5,767 bases of DNA, taken from assembly GCA_029239575.1 (NCBI GenBank), contig JARBUP010000189.1:1-5767 (forward strand), written 5' to 3'. A model generated the notes under the pieces. That model was not told the origin of the DNA. It did not search any database and saw only the letters and a list, made by a program, of their open reading frames with translations. This DNA is from Bacillota bacterium (GTDB lineage Bacteria > Bacillota > Clostridia > Tissierellales > Sedimentibacteraceae). The position numbers and the translations under genes were made by a program. Position 1 is the stretch's first letter, and each line of letters begins with the position of its first letter. Below are positions 1 through 5,205 of the stretch, piece after piece.

Positions 1-507
1 GTTGATGCAGTTAAATCTGGAGCAATCAGAAAATTCGTTGTAATGGCTGGATGTGATGGAAGAGCTAAATCAAGAAACTACTACACAGATTTTGCAAAAT
101 CATTACCACAAGACACTGTAATTTTAACAGCAGGTTGTGCAAAATATAAATACAATAAATTAAACTTAGGCGATATCGGGGGAATTCCAAGAGTATTAGA
201 TGCTGGACAATGTAATGATTCATACTCATTAGCATTAATCGCGTTAAAACTTAAAGAAGTATTCGGATTAGAAGATATCAATGACTTACCATTAGCATTT
301 AATATAGCTTGGTATGAGCAAAAAGCTGTAATTGTACTTTTATCTCTATTATATCTTGGAGTTAAGAAAATCCACTTAGGACCAACTTTACCAGCTTTCT
401 TATCACCAAATGTTGTTAATGTATTAGTTGAAAACTTTGGAATCGCTGGAATTTCAAATGTAGAAGATGACCTTGCAACATTAATAGGTTTAGCTGAAAA
501 TAAATAA
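1..507 (+). CDS. hcp: Hybrid cluster protein (hydroxylamine reductase), C-terminal part
   Basis: The reading frame is open from the first base, so the N-terminus is outside the window; 168 C-terminal residues are visible. Hcp is a cytoplasmic Fe-S protein. It carries a hybrid Fe-S-O cluster and reduces hydroxylamine in vitro; current work favours nitric oxide reduction or protein S-nitrosylation as its role. All the C-terminal cluster ligands expected of the family can be seen: the cysteine in GCDGR (visible residue 18), the one in TAGCAKYKYN (46), the one in DAGQCND (71), and the Glu and Lys of WYEQK (106 and 108). The family C-terminus, with the HLGPTLPAFLSPN segment, is intact and ends in TAA. 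The internal ATG at 43 lies within the conserved domain and is not the start. Promoter and Fe-S N-terminus cannot be assessed. Family assignment is very secure; the physiological substrate is not shown by the sequence. Confidence 0.96.
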   Translation, partial: VDAVKSGAIRKFVVMAGCDGRAKSRNYYTDFAKSLPQDTVILTAGCAKYKYNKLNLGDIGGIPRVLDAGQCNDSYSLALIALKLKEVFGLEDINDLPLAFNIAWYEQKAVIVLLSLLYLGVKKIHLGPTLPAFLSPNVVNVLVENFGIAGISNVEDDLATLIGLAENK

Positions 508-576
508 GAACCTCACCCAACACGCAATCAAGATTGCTGTTGGGTCCCGAGAACCTTGTTGCATTCGCAGCAGAAT
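508..576. repeat. GC-richer intergenic segment, candidate dispersed repeat
   Basis: The ~70 bases after the hcp stop are close to half G+C, whereas the flanking intergenic DNA is almost wholly A/T. The segment contains the hairpin at 516-544 and a trailing CCCGAGAACC...TTCGCAGCAG block, and ends abruptly at a run of A. No gene is recognisable in it. The compositional edge suggests an inserted or mobile short repeat, but only one copy is in the window, so the repeat status is inferred. Confidence 0.35.
516..544 (+). terminator. Hairpin downstream of hcp, possible terminator
   Basis: CCCAACA (516-522) pairs with TGTTGGG (538-544). After a bulged C, GCAAT and a closing C-G pair with the other side over a CAAG loop, giving roughly 13 pairs. 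It starts nine bases after the hcp stop, so it probably shapes the 3' end of the hcp message. No run of T follows directly (the next bases are TCCCGAGAACC), so it is not a textbook intrinsic terminator. It may instead be part of a GC-richer repeat unit. Confidence 0.5.
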
Positions 577-613
577 AAAAAATTTAAAATAGTTAATAAT
601 TAATATGTATGTA

Positions 614-657
614 AACTCTGATTTAGTTCACAATATTAATGTGAACTAAATCGAGTT
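614..657. promoter_or_regulatory. Long inverted repeat upstream of the DUF1858 gene, candidate operator
   Basis: ATTTAGTTCACA (620s to 632) is matched exactly by TGTGAACTAAAT (640-651) around a 7-base centre. A further AACTC (614-618) pairs with GAGTT (653-657) beyond a small internal mismatch. The centre, near 636, is about 45 bases upstream of the TATAAT at 681-686, hence roughly -57 from the expected start point. That position suits an activator site. No T run follows, so it is a poor terminator. Which protein binds is unknown; the half-sites are in the reverse order (TCACA...TGTGA) to the CRP consensus. Confidence 0.5.
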
Positions 658-680
658 AAATTATACTTAATATTTTTGAA

Positions 681-686
681 TATAAT
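681..686 (+). promoter_or_regulatory. Perfect TATAAT -10 box for the DUF1858 gene
   Basis: TATAAT matches the vegetative sigma consensus exactly and lies 35 bases before the ATG at 722. At a 16-18 base spacing the -35 position reads AAATTA-like sequence, with no resemblance to TTGACA. There is also no TGn extension directly before the box. A strong -10 with no -35, next to an upstream inverted repeat, fits an activator-dependent promoter. In AT-rich DNA, chance occurrence is possible. Confidence 0.5.
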
Positions 687-721
687 TTGATCGGAATAAA
701 ATTAATTTGAAGGAGAATATC

Positions 722-931
722 ATGAAAGAAATAACTAAAGATATGGTTATTGGCGAATTATTGCATATGGATAGAGGCTTAGCAGGAATTTTAATGGAAG
801 CTGGAATGCACTGTTTAGGATGCCCATCATCACAAATGGAATCAATAGAAGATGCAGCAATGGTTCATGGATTTAATGTTGATGATTTATTGGCAAAATT
901 AAATAACTATTTAAAATCTGTTGAAAAATAA
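722..931 (+). CDS. DUF1858 small CxxC domain protein
   Basis: This is a 69-residue cytoplasmic protein made up entirely of a DUF1858-type domain. It begins MKEITKDMVIGELL, continues with RGLAGILMEAGMHC, and carries a CLGCP motif (Cys31 and Cys34) followed by a helical tail with FNVDDLLAKLNNYL. The ATG at 722 is chosen because AAGGAG (710-715) lies six bases before it; a TTG at 707 is in frame but would overlap that ribosome site. The domain is related in pattern to the N-terminal cysteine domain of ScdA/YtfE-type iron-sulfur repair proteins, and DUF1858 proteins are often seen with redox or hybrid-cluster genes. It has its own promoter candidate and a downstream terminator, so it is probably a monocistronic unit. 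A redox, thiol or metal-handling role is inference; the biochemical function is unknown. Confidence 0.88.
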   Translation: MKEITKDMVIGELLHMDRGLAGILMEAGMHCLGCPSSQMESIEDAAMVHGFNVDDLLAKLNNYLKSVEK

Positions 932-953
932 CATTAAAGTGATAACCATTTAC

Positions 954-1026
954 TGTCATTCTGAACGAAGTGAAGAATCTTTAAGTACTGAAATAATAAG
1001 ATCCTTCGCTAACACTCAGGATGACA
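954..1026. repeat. 73-bp imperfect inverted-repeat element (TGTCATTCTGA...TCAGGATGACA)
   Basis: Arm 954-981 begins TGTCATTCTGAACGAAGTGA; arm 998-1026 is its imperfect reverse complement (about 21 of 28 positions) around a 16-base spacer. This closely matches the TGTCATTCTGAGCGAAGCGAAGAATCT...AGATCCTTCGCT...CTCAGGATGACA palindrome that recurs in intergenic DNA of many unrelated bacteria; that comparison is from memory. It lies 22 bases after the DUF1858 stop and would fold as a long hairpin in the transcript. No transposase is present, so it is best read as a non-autonomous dispersed repeat. Confidence 0.75.
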
Positions 1027-1055
1027 AAAATAAATAAAACTTTGTCATTTAAGTT

Positions 1056-1081
1056 GAGCATGAAAATTCATGCTCATTTTT
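1056..1081 (+). terminator. Intrinsic terminator after the DUF1858 gene
   Basis: GAGCATGA (1056-1063) pairs perfectly with TCATGCTC (1068-1075) over a four-base loop, followed by ATTTTTA. The short stem with a T run is a plausible rho-independent terminator. It would separate the DUF1858 unit from the next operon. Confidence 0.7.
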
Positions 1082-1196
1082 AAAACAAAATATAAAAATT
1101 TAATAAAAATAAAATATAAAAAACTTAATAAATAAAAAGTTTTTAACAATAATAACGATAATAATTAATAAATATATTTATTAAATTATTAAATAG
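1082..1196 (+). promoter_or_regulatory. AT-only leader with 20-bp perfect palindrome, probable promoter region
   Basis: This stretch between terminator and ribosome site is almost entirely A and T, and the promoter of the following two-gene operon should lie here. It contains the perfect palindrome TTAATAAATATATTTATTAA (1165-1184), 12 bases before AAGGAG (1197-1202), with a TATATT-like -10 sequence at its centre. No convincing -35 was found. The palindrome could be an operator overlapping the promoter, but symmetrical A/T strings arise easily by chance in such DNA. Confidence 0.35.
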
Positions 1197-1207
1197 AAGG
1201 AGAAAAT

Positions 1208-1804
1208 ATGAGCGCATTTTTAGGACCAATACATTTTTGGCTTTATAATAAAGTTAAAATACAAAATGATATAGTGGAAAATATATTATCATCCATAGCT
1301 GATGATAATTTAAAAAATAAATTAAAAGAGAAATATGGCGATGAAGAATTAAAGCCACTTGATGAAGTTATAGATGTTACAAACATCCATGGATGGCTTC
1401 AACAAAGAGTTTCATTAGTTGAAAATAAATTAGCTTTTACAGTAACTGAAATTTTAAATAATAATTCTGAAAAATTTGAAGAATTAAAAGATATATTTAG
1501 AGCAAGTGGTGCTGAAGTTTCAACTCTTAATTCAAATTCTTCTTTAGAAGAAGCATATAAAGCTTTTAATGATTCATTATTGGATGGAATGCCTTGCGAC
1601 CATGCAAATACATTAGTATCTCAAGAAAATGATGAAATAATTTGGAAAAGAAATGTTTGCGTTCACCAAGATTATTGGGATGCAAACAATGGAGATATAA
1701 GCAATTATTATTTATTAAGAGACGAATTAATAAAAGGTCTTTTAAGTGAAACAAATATTAAATATGAAAAAGTTGATGATATAACAAGTAAAATTTCAAA
1801 ATAA
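1208..1804 (+). CDS. Uncharacterised protein (MSAFLGPIHFW family) upstream of hemerythrin
   Basis: A 198-residue, probably cytoplasmic protein with no signal peptide or membrane segment. The start is supported by AAGGAG at 1197-1202, five bases before the ATG. I do not recognise a named domain. The N-terminal ~90 residues look helical, with GPIHFWLYNK (His9) and IHGWLQQRV (His61). The C-terminal part holds MPCDH (Cys130, His132) and VCVHQDYW (Cys151, His153), a CxH-x18-CxH arrangement, then a YYLLRDELIKGL helix. These His/Cys residues could bind a metal or cofactor, but that is inference. The next gene, a hemerythrin-domain protein, starts 14 bases downstream, so the two are surely cotranscribed and probably act together in oxygen, NO or iron chemistry. 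I recall similar hypothetical proteins beginning MSAFLGPIH in clostridia, but no characterised member. A real gene with high confidence; function unknown. Confidence 0.85.
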   Translation: MSAFLGPIHFWLYNKVKIQNDIVENILSSIADDNLKNKLKEKYGDEELKPLDEVIDVTNIHGWLQQRVSLVENKLAFTVTEILNNNSEKFEELKDIFRASGAEVSTLNSNSSLEEAYKAFNDSLLDGMPCDHANTLVSQENDEIIWKRNVCVHQDYWDANNGDISNYYLLRDELIKGLLSETNIKYEKVDDITSKISK

Positions 1805-1818
1805 TTACAGGAGGCAAT

Positions 1819-2373
1819 ATGAACAGCATTAAATTAATGGTTGAAGAACATGGATACATTTTACGCATGCTTAAAGTTGTACGTAAAGCATGTTTTGGTG
1901 TAATGAAGGGCGCTGAAATAAATTATGATGATTTTAATGATATGATTGATTTCATAAGAAAATATGCAGATTCGCACCACCATGGCAAAGAAGAAAAGTT
2001 TTTATTTAAAGAAATGCAAAATCATTTGGGAAGAATAGGAACAAATTTAATAACTCATGGAATGCTTGTGGAACATGATTATGGAAGAATGTATATAGGT
2101 GAATTATCAGATGCATTATTAAGTGTTAAAAACGGAAATGAAGAAAGTAAACTTGACGTTATAGCAAATGCCATTGGATACACTAATTTGTTGTCAAAAC
2201 ATATTGCTAAAGAAGATGCTGCAGTATATTCATATGGAGAAAAAAATCTTCCTCAAGATATATTGGATGATATAAATAAAAAATCAGAAGTATTTGAAAT
2301 AGAAGCAGAAAAAGAAGGAACACAAAAACATTATATAGATATGCTTGTAAAATTAGAAAGCAAATATCTTTAA
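1819..2373 (+). CDS. Hemerythrin HHE-domain protein
   Basis: A 184-residue cytoplasmic four-helix protein of the hemerythrin (HHE) family, which binds a di-iron centre and handles O2, NO or iron. The candidate ligands occur in the expected order: His11 in EEHGYILRML; His53-55 with Glu58/Glu59 in SHHHGKEEKF; His80 and His86 in HGMLVEHDYGR; and His128 with Glu132 and Asp133 in LSKHIAKEDAAVY. The HGMLVEHDYGR segment and paired HxxxE motifs are characteristic. The start is set by CAGGAGG (1808-1814) four bases before the ATG. It is the second gene of a two-gene operon and is followed by a strong terminator. It lacks the N-terminal cysteine domain of YtfE/ScdA repair proteins; a separate small CxxC protein is encoded about 0.9 kb upstream. 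Whether it senses or detoxifies O2/NO or donates iron cannot be told from sequence. Confidence 0.93.
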   Translation: MNSIKLMVEEHGYILRMLKVVRKACFGVMKGAEINYDDFNDMIDFIRKYADSHHHGKEEKFLFKEMQNHLGRIGTNLITHGMLVEHDYGRMYIGELSDALLSVKNGNEESKLDVIANAIGYTNLLSKHIAKEDAAVYSYGEKNLPQDILDDINKKSEVFEIEAEKEGTQKHYIDMLVKLESKYL

Positions 2374-2432
2374 TATCTTTGATACCCCCCTCAAATCTTA
2401 GATAATGATATTGCAATTTAATTTTAAGATAC

Positions 2433-2464
2433 AAAGACCTCTCAGTGAAAATTGAGAGGTCTTT
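2433..2464 (+). terminator. Shared terminator between convergent genes
   Basis: AAAGACCTCTCA (2433-2444) pairs perfectly with TGAGAGGTCTTT (2453-2464) over an 8-base loop, a 12-bp stem. The + strand continues CTTTTATG, ending the hemerythrin operon. The - strand continues CTTTGTATCTT and can also stop the oncoming SleC-like gene, whose stop codon is only nine bases away. This is best read as a bidirectional intrinsic terminator. Confidence 0.88.
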
Positions 2465-2472
2465 TATGCGTA

Positions 2473-3036
2473 TTACTGAACAGATGGAGTGTCAGGATAT
2501 ACAATGGTTTGTTCAGGCACAGTTCCAGATTCAATGCTACCCAATGGAGTTAGTTCAAATGTGTAATCAGTTTCTACATTAGGGTAAATACGGAAATTTA
2601 TTATGTTTATAGGATAATAATCTTTGGCAAATGCTCTTATATTATAAGTTGTAAAAGTTGGTTCATCAATTAGACCAGGCATAACAAATTTTACAAACAA
2701 CTCCATGAGAGGAACATTTCCATTTTCATCCGTTAATACGTTATAATGAACATGTAATTCTCCATTATCATGAAAATGAAATACTGTAACTAATGCATCT
2801 TTAATTGGCTGTCCTGTTTTTGATAAAACTTGTACTGCTAAATATCCTGTTTGAAATGTAGGGGTAGTAGCTGGGGCTTGAACTGGAACTTGAGCAGGTT
2901 CCTGTTGAACGGACAAATTATTGACCGATTGTAGCTTTCTATTGTCCATATTTTCATATAACATGTTTTTTGCCATATATGGTTTATGATTAAAGTTATT
3001 AACAATATAGTAATAATTATAATAGTTGTAATTCAT
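2473..3036 (-). CDS. Stand-alone SleC-like accessory-domain protein, copy A
   Basis: A 187-residue protein without signal peptide or membrane segment. Its layout is: Tyr/Asn-rich start (MNYNYYNYYYIVNN), a Gln/Pro/Ala linker to ~60, a compact beta-sandwich-like domain at ~63-165 (GYLAVQVLSKTGQPIKDALVTV, TDENGNVP, TTYNIRAFAKDYYPINI), and the tail PEQTIVYP. The domain resembles carboxypeptidase-regulatory-like folds and, by recollection, the non-catalytic part of clostridial SleC-type spore cortex-lytic enzymes, including the ENG-P turn and PEQ-IV-P ending. No hydrolase or peptidoglycan-binding domain is attached. A His cluster (His87, 89, 95, 97, in FHFHDNGELHVHY) sits on one hairpin. AAAGGAG (3048-3054) precedes the ATG by 11 bases, rather long. 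It follows its paralog by 51 bases with no obvious promoter between, suggesting an operon. A spore-coat or surface role is inference. Confidence 0.82.
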   Translation of the reverse strand: MNYNYYNYYYIVNNFNHKPYMAKNMLYENMDNRKLQSVNNLSVQQEPAQVPVQAPATTPTFQTGYLAVQVLSKTGQPIKDALVTVFHFHDNGELHVHYNVLTDENGNVPLMELFVKFVMPGLIDEPTFTTYNIRAFAKDYYPINIINFRIYPNVETDYTFELTPLGSIESGTVPEQTIVYPDTPSVQ

Positions 3037-3087
3037 AAAATAAATCTCTCCTTTAAATAAGATTGTAAAAATTTTAAGTTGATTTAA

Positions 3088-3639
3088 TTAGTTAATATTC
3101 GAATCTGGCTGAATTAATGGCTTCGAAGGTATTACTATTGTTTTTTCGGGAGTAACCATAGATCCATTATCTGTTATGGGGTCCATCCTAATTACATAAT
3201 TGGTTTTTATATCGGGGAATACTTCAAAGTTTACAATATTTACTGGAAAATAGTTATCAGCAATAACCCTTAAAGTATAATAAGAAAAATAATATTCAGG
3301 ATTTAGCAGAACATCACTTTGTCTGACAGATAGTTTCATTTCTGGAACATCGCCGTTTTCATCTGTTCTAATATTGTAATGAACTTCTAATTCTCCGTTT
3401 TGGTGAAAATGAAATACTGTAACCAATGCATCTTTGACCGGAAGACCTGATTTGTTTAATACTTTTACCGATAAAGTTCCTGTTTCAAATAAAGGAGTAA
3501 TTGTGGGCGTAACTTCGGAAACTGGTGCTTCAGTTTCTAATTGTTGCTGATATGTTACAAGATCTTCATTTGGAACATTTTTATCTATATATGAATCTTG
3601 GTAATAATTATTAACGATATAGTAATAATTATGGTACAT
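3088..3639 (-). CDS. Stand-alone SleC-like accessory-domain protein, copy B
   Basis: A 183-residue paralog of the gene that follows it downstream, with the same order of parts: MYHNYYYIVNN start, Glu/Pro/Thr linker, a domain at ~53-155 (GTLSVKVLNKSGLPVKDALVTV, TDENGDVP, YYTLRVIADNYFPVNIVNF) and the tail PEKTIVIP. Of the His cluster, His77, His79 and His87 remain; the position matching copy A His95 is Glu85. The core hairpin and ENG turn are nearly identical between copies, while linkers and the 105-120 region differ, as expected of an older tandem duplication. AAAAGGAG (3651-3658) lies 11 bases before the ATG, the same spacing as in copy A. It is probably the first gene of the pair. No catalytic domain is seen. 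Role in spore coat, cortex or cell surface is inferred only from domain resemblance. Confidence 0.82.
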   Translation of the reverse strand: MYHNYYYIVNNYYQDSYIDKNVPNEDLVTYQQQLETEAPVSEVTPTITPLFETGTLSVKVLNKSGLPVKDALVTVFHFHQNGELEVHYNIRTDENGDVPEMKLSVRQSDVLLNPEYYFSYYTLRVIADNYFPVNIVNFEVFPDIKTNYVIRMDPITDNGSMVTPEKTIVIPSKPLIQPDSNIN

Positions 3640-3665
3640 AAATTAATTCTCTCCTTTTGAATATA

Positions 3666-3696
3666 ATGCTTATGTTAATATATGCCGAAAATATTC
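3666..3696 (-). promoter_or_regulatory. Candidate sporulation-type promoter for the paralog pair
   Basis: Reading the - strand, GAATATT (3696-3690) fits the SigE -35 pattern, and CATAAGCAT (3674-3666), 15 bases on, partly fits its -10. An overlapping CATATATTA (3684-3676) fits the CATAnnnTA -10 of SigK but lacks a good -35. Either would start transcription just before the ribosome site at 3651-3658, leaving a very short leader in the SigE case. Such A/T-rich motifs are common in this DNA, so support is modest. Confidence 0.3.
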
Positions 3697-3770
3697 TTTT
3701 GCTTAATTTGTGTTAAATAAAAGAGACAAATAATAGTCTTTATTGAAATACAATTTGTTTTTGCATATAC

Positions 3771-3803
3771 AAAAAAACGGTATAGCATTGTTAGCTATAC
3801 CGT
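3771..3803 (-). terminator. Intrinsic terminator of the ABC importer operon
   Basis: ACGGTATAGC (3777-3786) and GCTATACCGT (3794-3803) form a perfect 10-bp stem with a 7-base loop. On the - strand it is followed by a run of seven T (3777-3771). It lies 18 bases after the ATPase stop codon, so it ends the importer transcript and insulates the SleC-like pair from it. Confidence 0.92.
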
Positions 3804-3821
3804 AAATTTTTATATTAAAAT

Positions 3822-4511
3822 TTAAATTAATTTTTCAGATATACTTCCTTTTGATAAAGTAATCACTCTTTGTGCTATTTCATCAACAAAAGCATTGTCG
3901 TGAGTAACAATTATTATTGCAATTCCTTGAGCAGACAATTGTCTAATTATTTTAGATATTTGCATTCTTGTGCTTTCATCAAGTGCTGATGTAGGTTCAT
4001 CAAAACATAGGATTGATGGATTTAACATACAAGCTCTCGCAATAGCGACCCTTTGTTTTTGTCCGCCTGATAGCTGATATGGATAACTATTTTCCTTTCC
4101 ATCTAATTCTAACTGATTTAGCAATTCCATTGCGCTTTGTTCAATTTGATTTTTAGGCATTTTTTTAAGAAATAATGGAGCTTCCATTAAATTTTCTTTA
4201 ACAGTCATGTGAGGAAATAAATTATAACTTTGAAATACTAATCCAATTTCCTGTCTAATGCTTAACATTTCATCTTTAGCTGCATATTTTATGTGCCCAT
4301 TTTCTTCTTTGCACATGATTAAACCATTTATTTCTATTGAGCCTGCATCAGCTTTTTCTAAATCATTTATACATCTTAATAAAGTTGTTTTACCTTCTCC
4401 TGATTTTCCTTTTATACAAACAATTTCGCCCTTATCCACATCAAAAGAAACTTGTTTAAAAATAGATGTTTTACCAAATGATTTTCCTAAGTCTTTTACT
4501 TTTAATACCAT
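3822..4511 (-). CDS. Polar amino-acid ABC transporter, ATP-binding protein (GlnQ/HisP type)
   Basis: A 229-residue cytoplasmic ATPase of the normal length for this family; it powers uptake through the adjacent permease. In order: Walker A GKSGEGKT (35-42), Q-loop VFQSYNLFPHMTV (Gln94), signature LSGGQKQR (147-154), Walker B ILCFDEP (Asp171, Glu172), D-loop SALD (175-178) and the switch His204 in VTHD. The FQSYNLFPHMT and GGQKQRVAIARA segments are typical of the polar amino-acid subfamily. The ATG is preceded by GGAG (4517-4520) at five bases, whose last-written G pairs with the permease stop codon region, giving an 8-base gap and likely translational coupling. The gene is last in the operon and followed by a strong terminator. 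All catalytic residues are intact. The substrate is set by the binding protein, not by this subunit, so no specific gene symbol is given. Confidence 0.95.
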   Translation of the reverse strand: MVLKVKDLGKSFGKTSIFKQVSFDVDKGEIVCIKGKSGEGKTTLLRCINDLEKADAGSIEINGLIMCKEENGHIKYAAKDEMLSIRQEIGLVFQSYNLFPHMTVKENLMEAPLFLKKMPKNQIEQSAMELLNQLELDGKENSYPYQLSGGQKQRVAIARACMLNPSILCFDEPTSALDESTRMQISKIIRQLSAQGIAIIIVTHDNAFVDEIAQRVITLSKGSISEKLI

Positions 4512-4519
4512 GTTTTCTC

Positions 4520-5179
4520 CTATCTGTAATAATTGAACTTGTTTTCAACTTTATTTAACACTTTTGTAAGTACTGCAGTGATTAATAAATAAACAAGTCC
4601 TATATAAATATATGGGCTAAATGTTGCATAAGTATTTGAAACAGCTTTTGCTGCTTTTAATATTTCTGTTACACCTAATATATAAACTAATGATGTATCC
4701 TTTACCAAAGTTATTACTTCATTACCCACTGAAGGCATTACAGTTTTCATAACCTGTGGTAATACAATTTTCATAAATGTATGGGATTTGCTTAAACCTA
4801 AAACTTTTGAAGCTTCATATTGTCCAACATCAATGGAATTTATGCCGCCTCTGAATATTTCAGCAAAATATGCTGTATAGTTAAGTATAAATGCAACAAA
4901 TATTGCCTGATACCTTCCAAAAGCATATCCAATTACAGGGACATAATGATAACCAAAGAATATAAACATAAGCTGTAACAACAATGGCGTTCCCCTCATT
5001 ACATATATATAAGCAGCAGTAATATTAGAAACAAATAAATTTTTAGACATTCTAAGTTTAGCTACTACTATGGACAAAGGAACAGATACAACTAATGTTA
5101 TTATAAATACTCCAAGAGTTGTTACTAAGCCGCTTAATGTCATAGGCACAAGCATATTTAATACTTTCATTTCCATCAT
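4520..5179 (-). CDS. Polar amino-acid ABC transporter, permease (HisM/GlnP type)
   Basis: A 219-residue inner-membrane permease with about five membrane segments (roughly 10-40, 53-76, 88-108, 158-178 and 186-208). Hallmarks are YIYVMRGTPLLLQLMFIFFG (57-76) and the cytoplasmic EAA loop QYEASKVLGL...IVLPQ (120-142), which docks with the ATPase. A single permease gene suggests a homodimeric channel. The start is uncertain by one to three codons: ATGATGGAAATG gives Met1, Met2 and Met4, and the ribosome site GGAAG (5184-5188) is weak but lies 4 to 7 bases before the first two. The binding-protein gene ends 26 bases upstream and the ATPase gene begins 8 bases downstream, so the three form one operon. 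The substrate is a polar amino acid such as glutamine, arginine or cystine; sequence alone does not decide. Confidence 0.94.
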   Translation of the reverse strand: MMEMKVLNMLVPMTLSGLVTTLGVFIITLVVSVPLSIVVAKLRMSKNLFVSNITAAYIYVMRGTPLLLQLMFIFFGYHYVPVIGYAFGRYQAIFVAFILNYTAYFAEIFRGGINSIDVGQYEASKVLGLSKSHTFMKIVLPQVMKTVMPSVGNEVITLVKDTSLVYILGVTEILKAAKAVSNTYATFSPYIYIGLVYLLITAVLTKVLNKVENKFNYYR

Positions 5180-5205
5180 GTCACTTCCAATCTATTTATT
5201 AATTA

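Noticed and set aside
43..45. ATG at 43 as the start of the first gene
   Set aside because: It lies inside the conserved Hcp domain, one residue pair before a cluster cysteine; the upstream frame is open and matches Hcp.
614..657. Inverted repeat as the hcp terminator
   Set aside because: It is over 100 bases from the hcp stop and is not followed by a T run; its place ahead of a TATAAT box favours regulation.
707..721. TTG start at 707 for the DUF1858 gene, adding five residues
   Set aside because: The added codons cover the AAGGAG ribosome site, which is correctly spaced for the ATG at 722, and the domain begins at that Met.
954..1026. CRISPR repeat or intrinsic terminator reading of the inverted repeat
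   Set aside because: There is one unit only, with no spaced repeats, and no T run follows; the real terminator is the separate hairpin at 1056-1081.
2207..2434. Open frame on the - strand over the end of the hemerythrin gene
   Set aside because: Low-complexity translation, no ribosome site, and it runs opposite a well-supported gene; same for the short frames at 81-281 and 1566-1754.
4258..4536. Open frame on the + strand opposite the ATPase gene
   Set aside because: It is antisense to a clear ABC ATPase, lacks a ribosome site and has no recognisable family; it is a shadow of the real gene.
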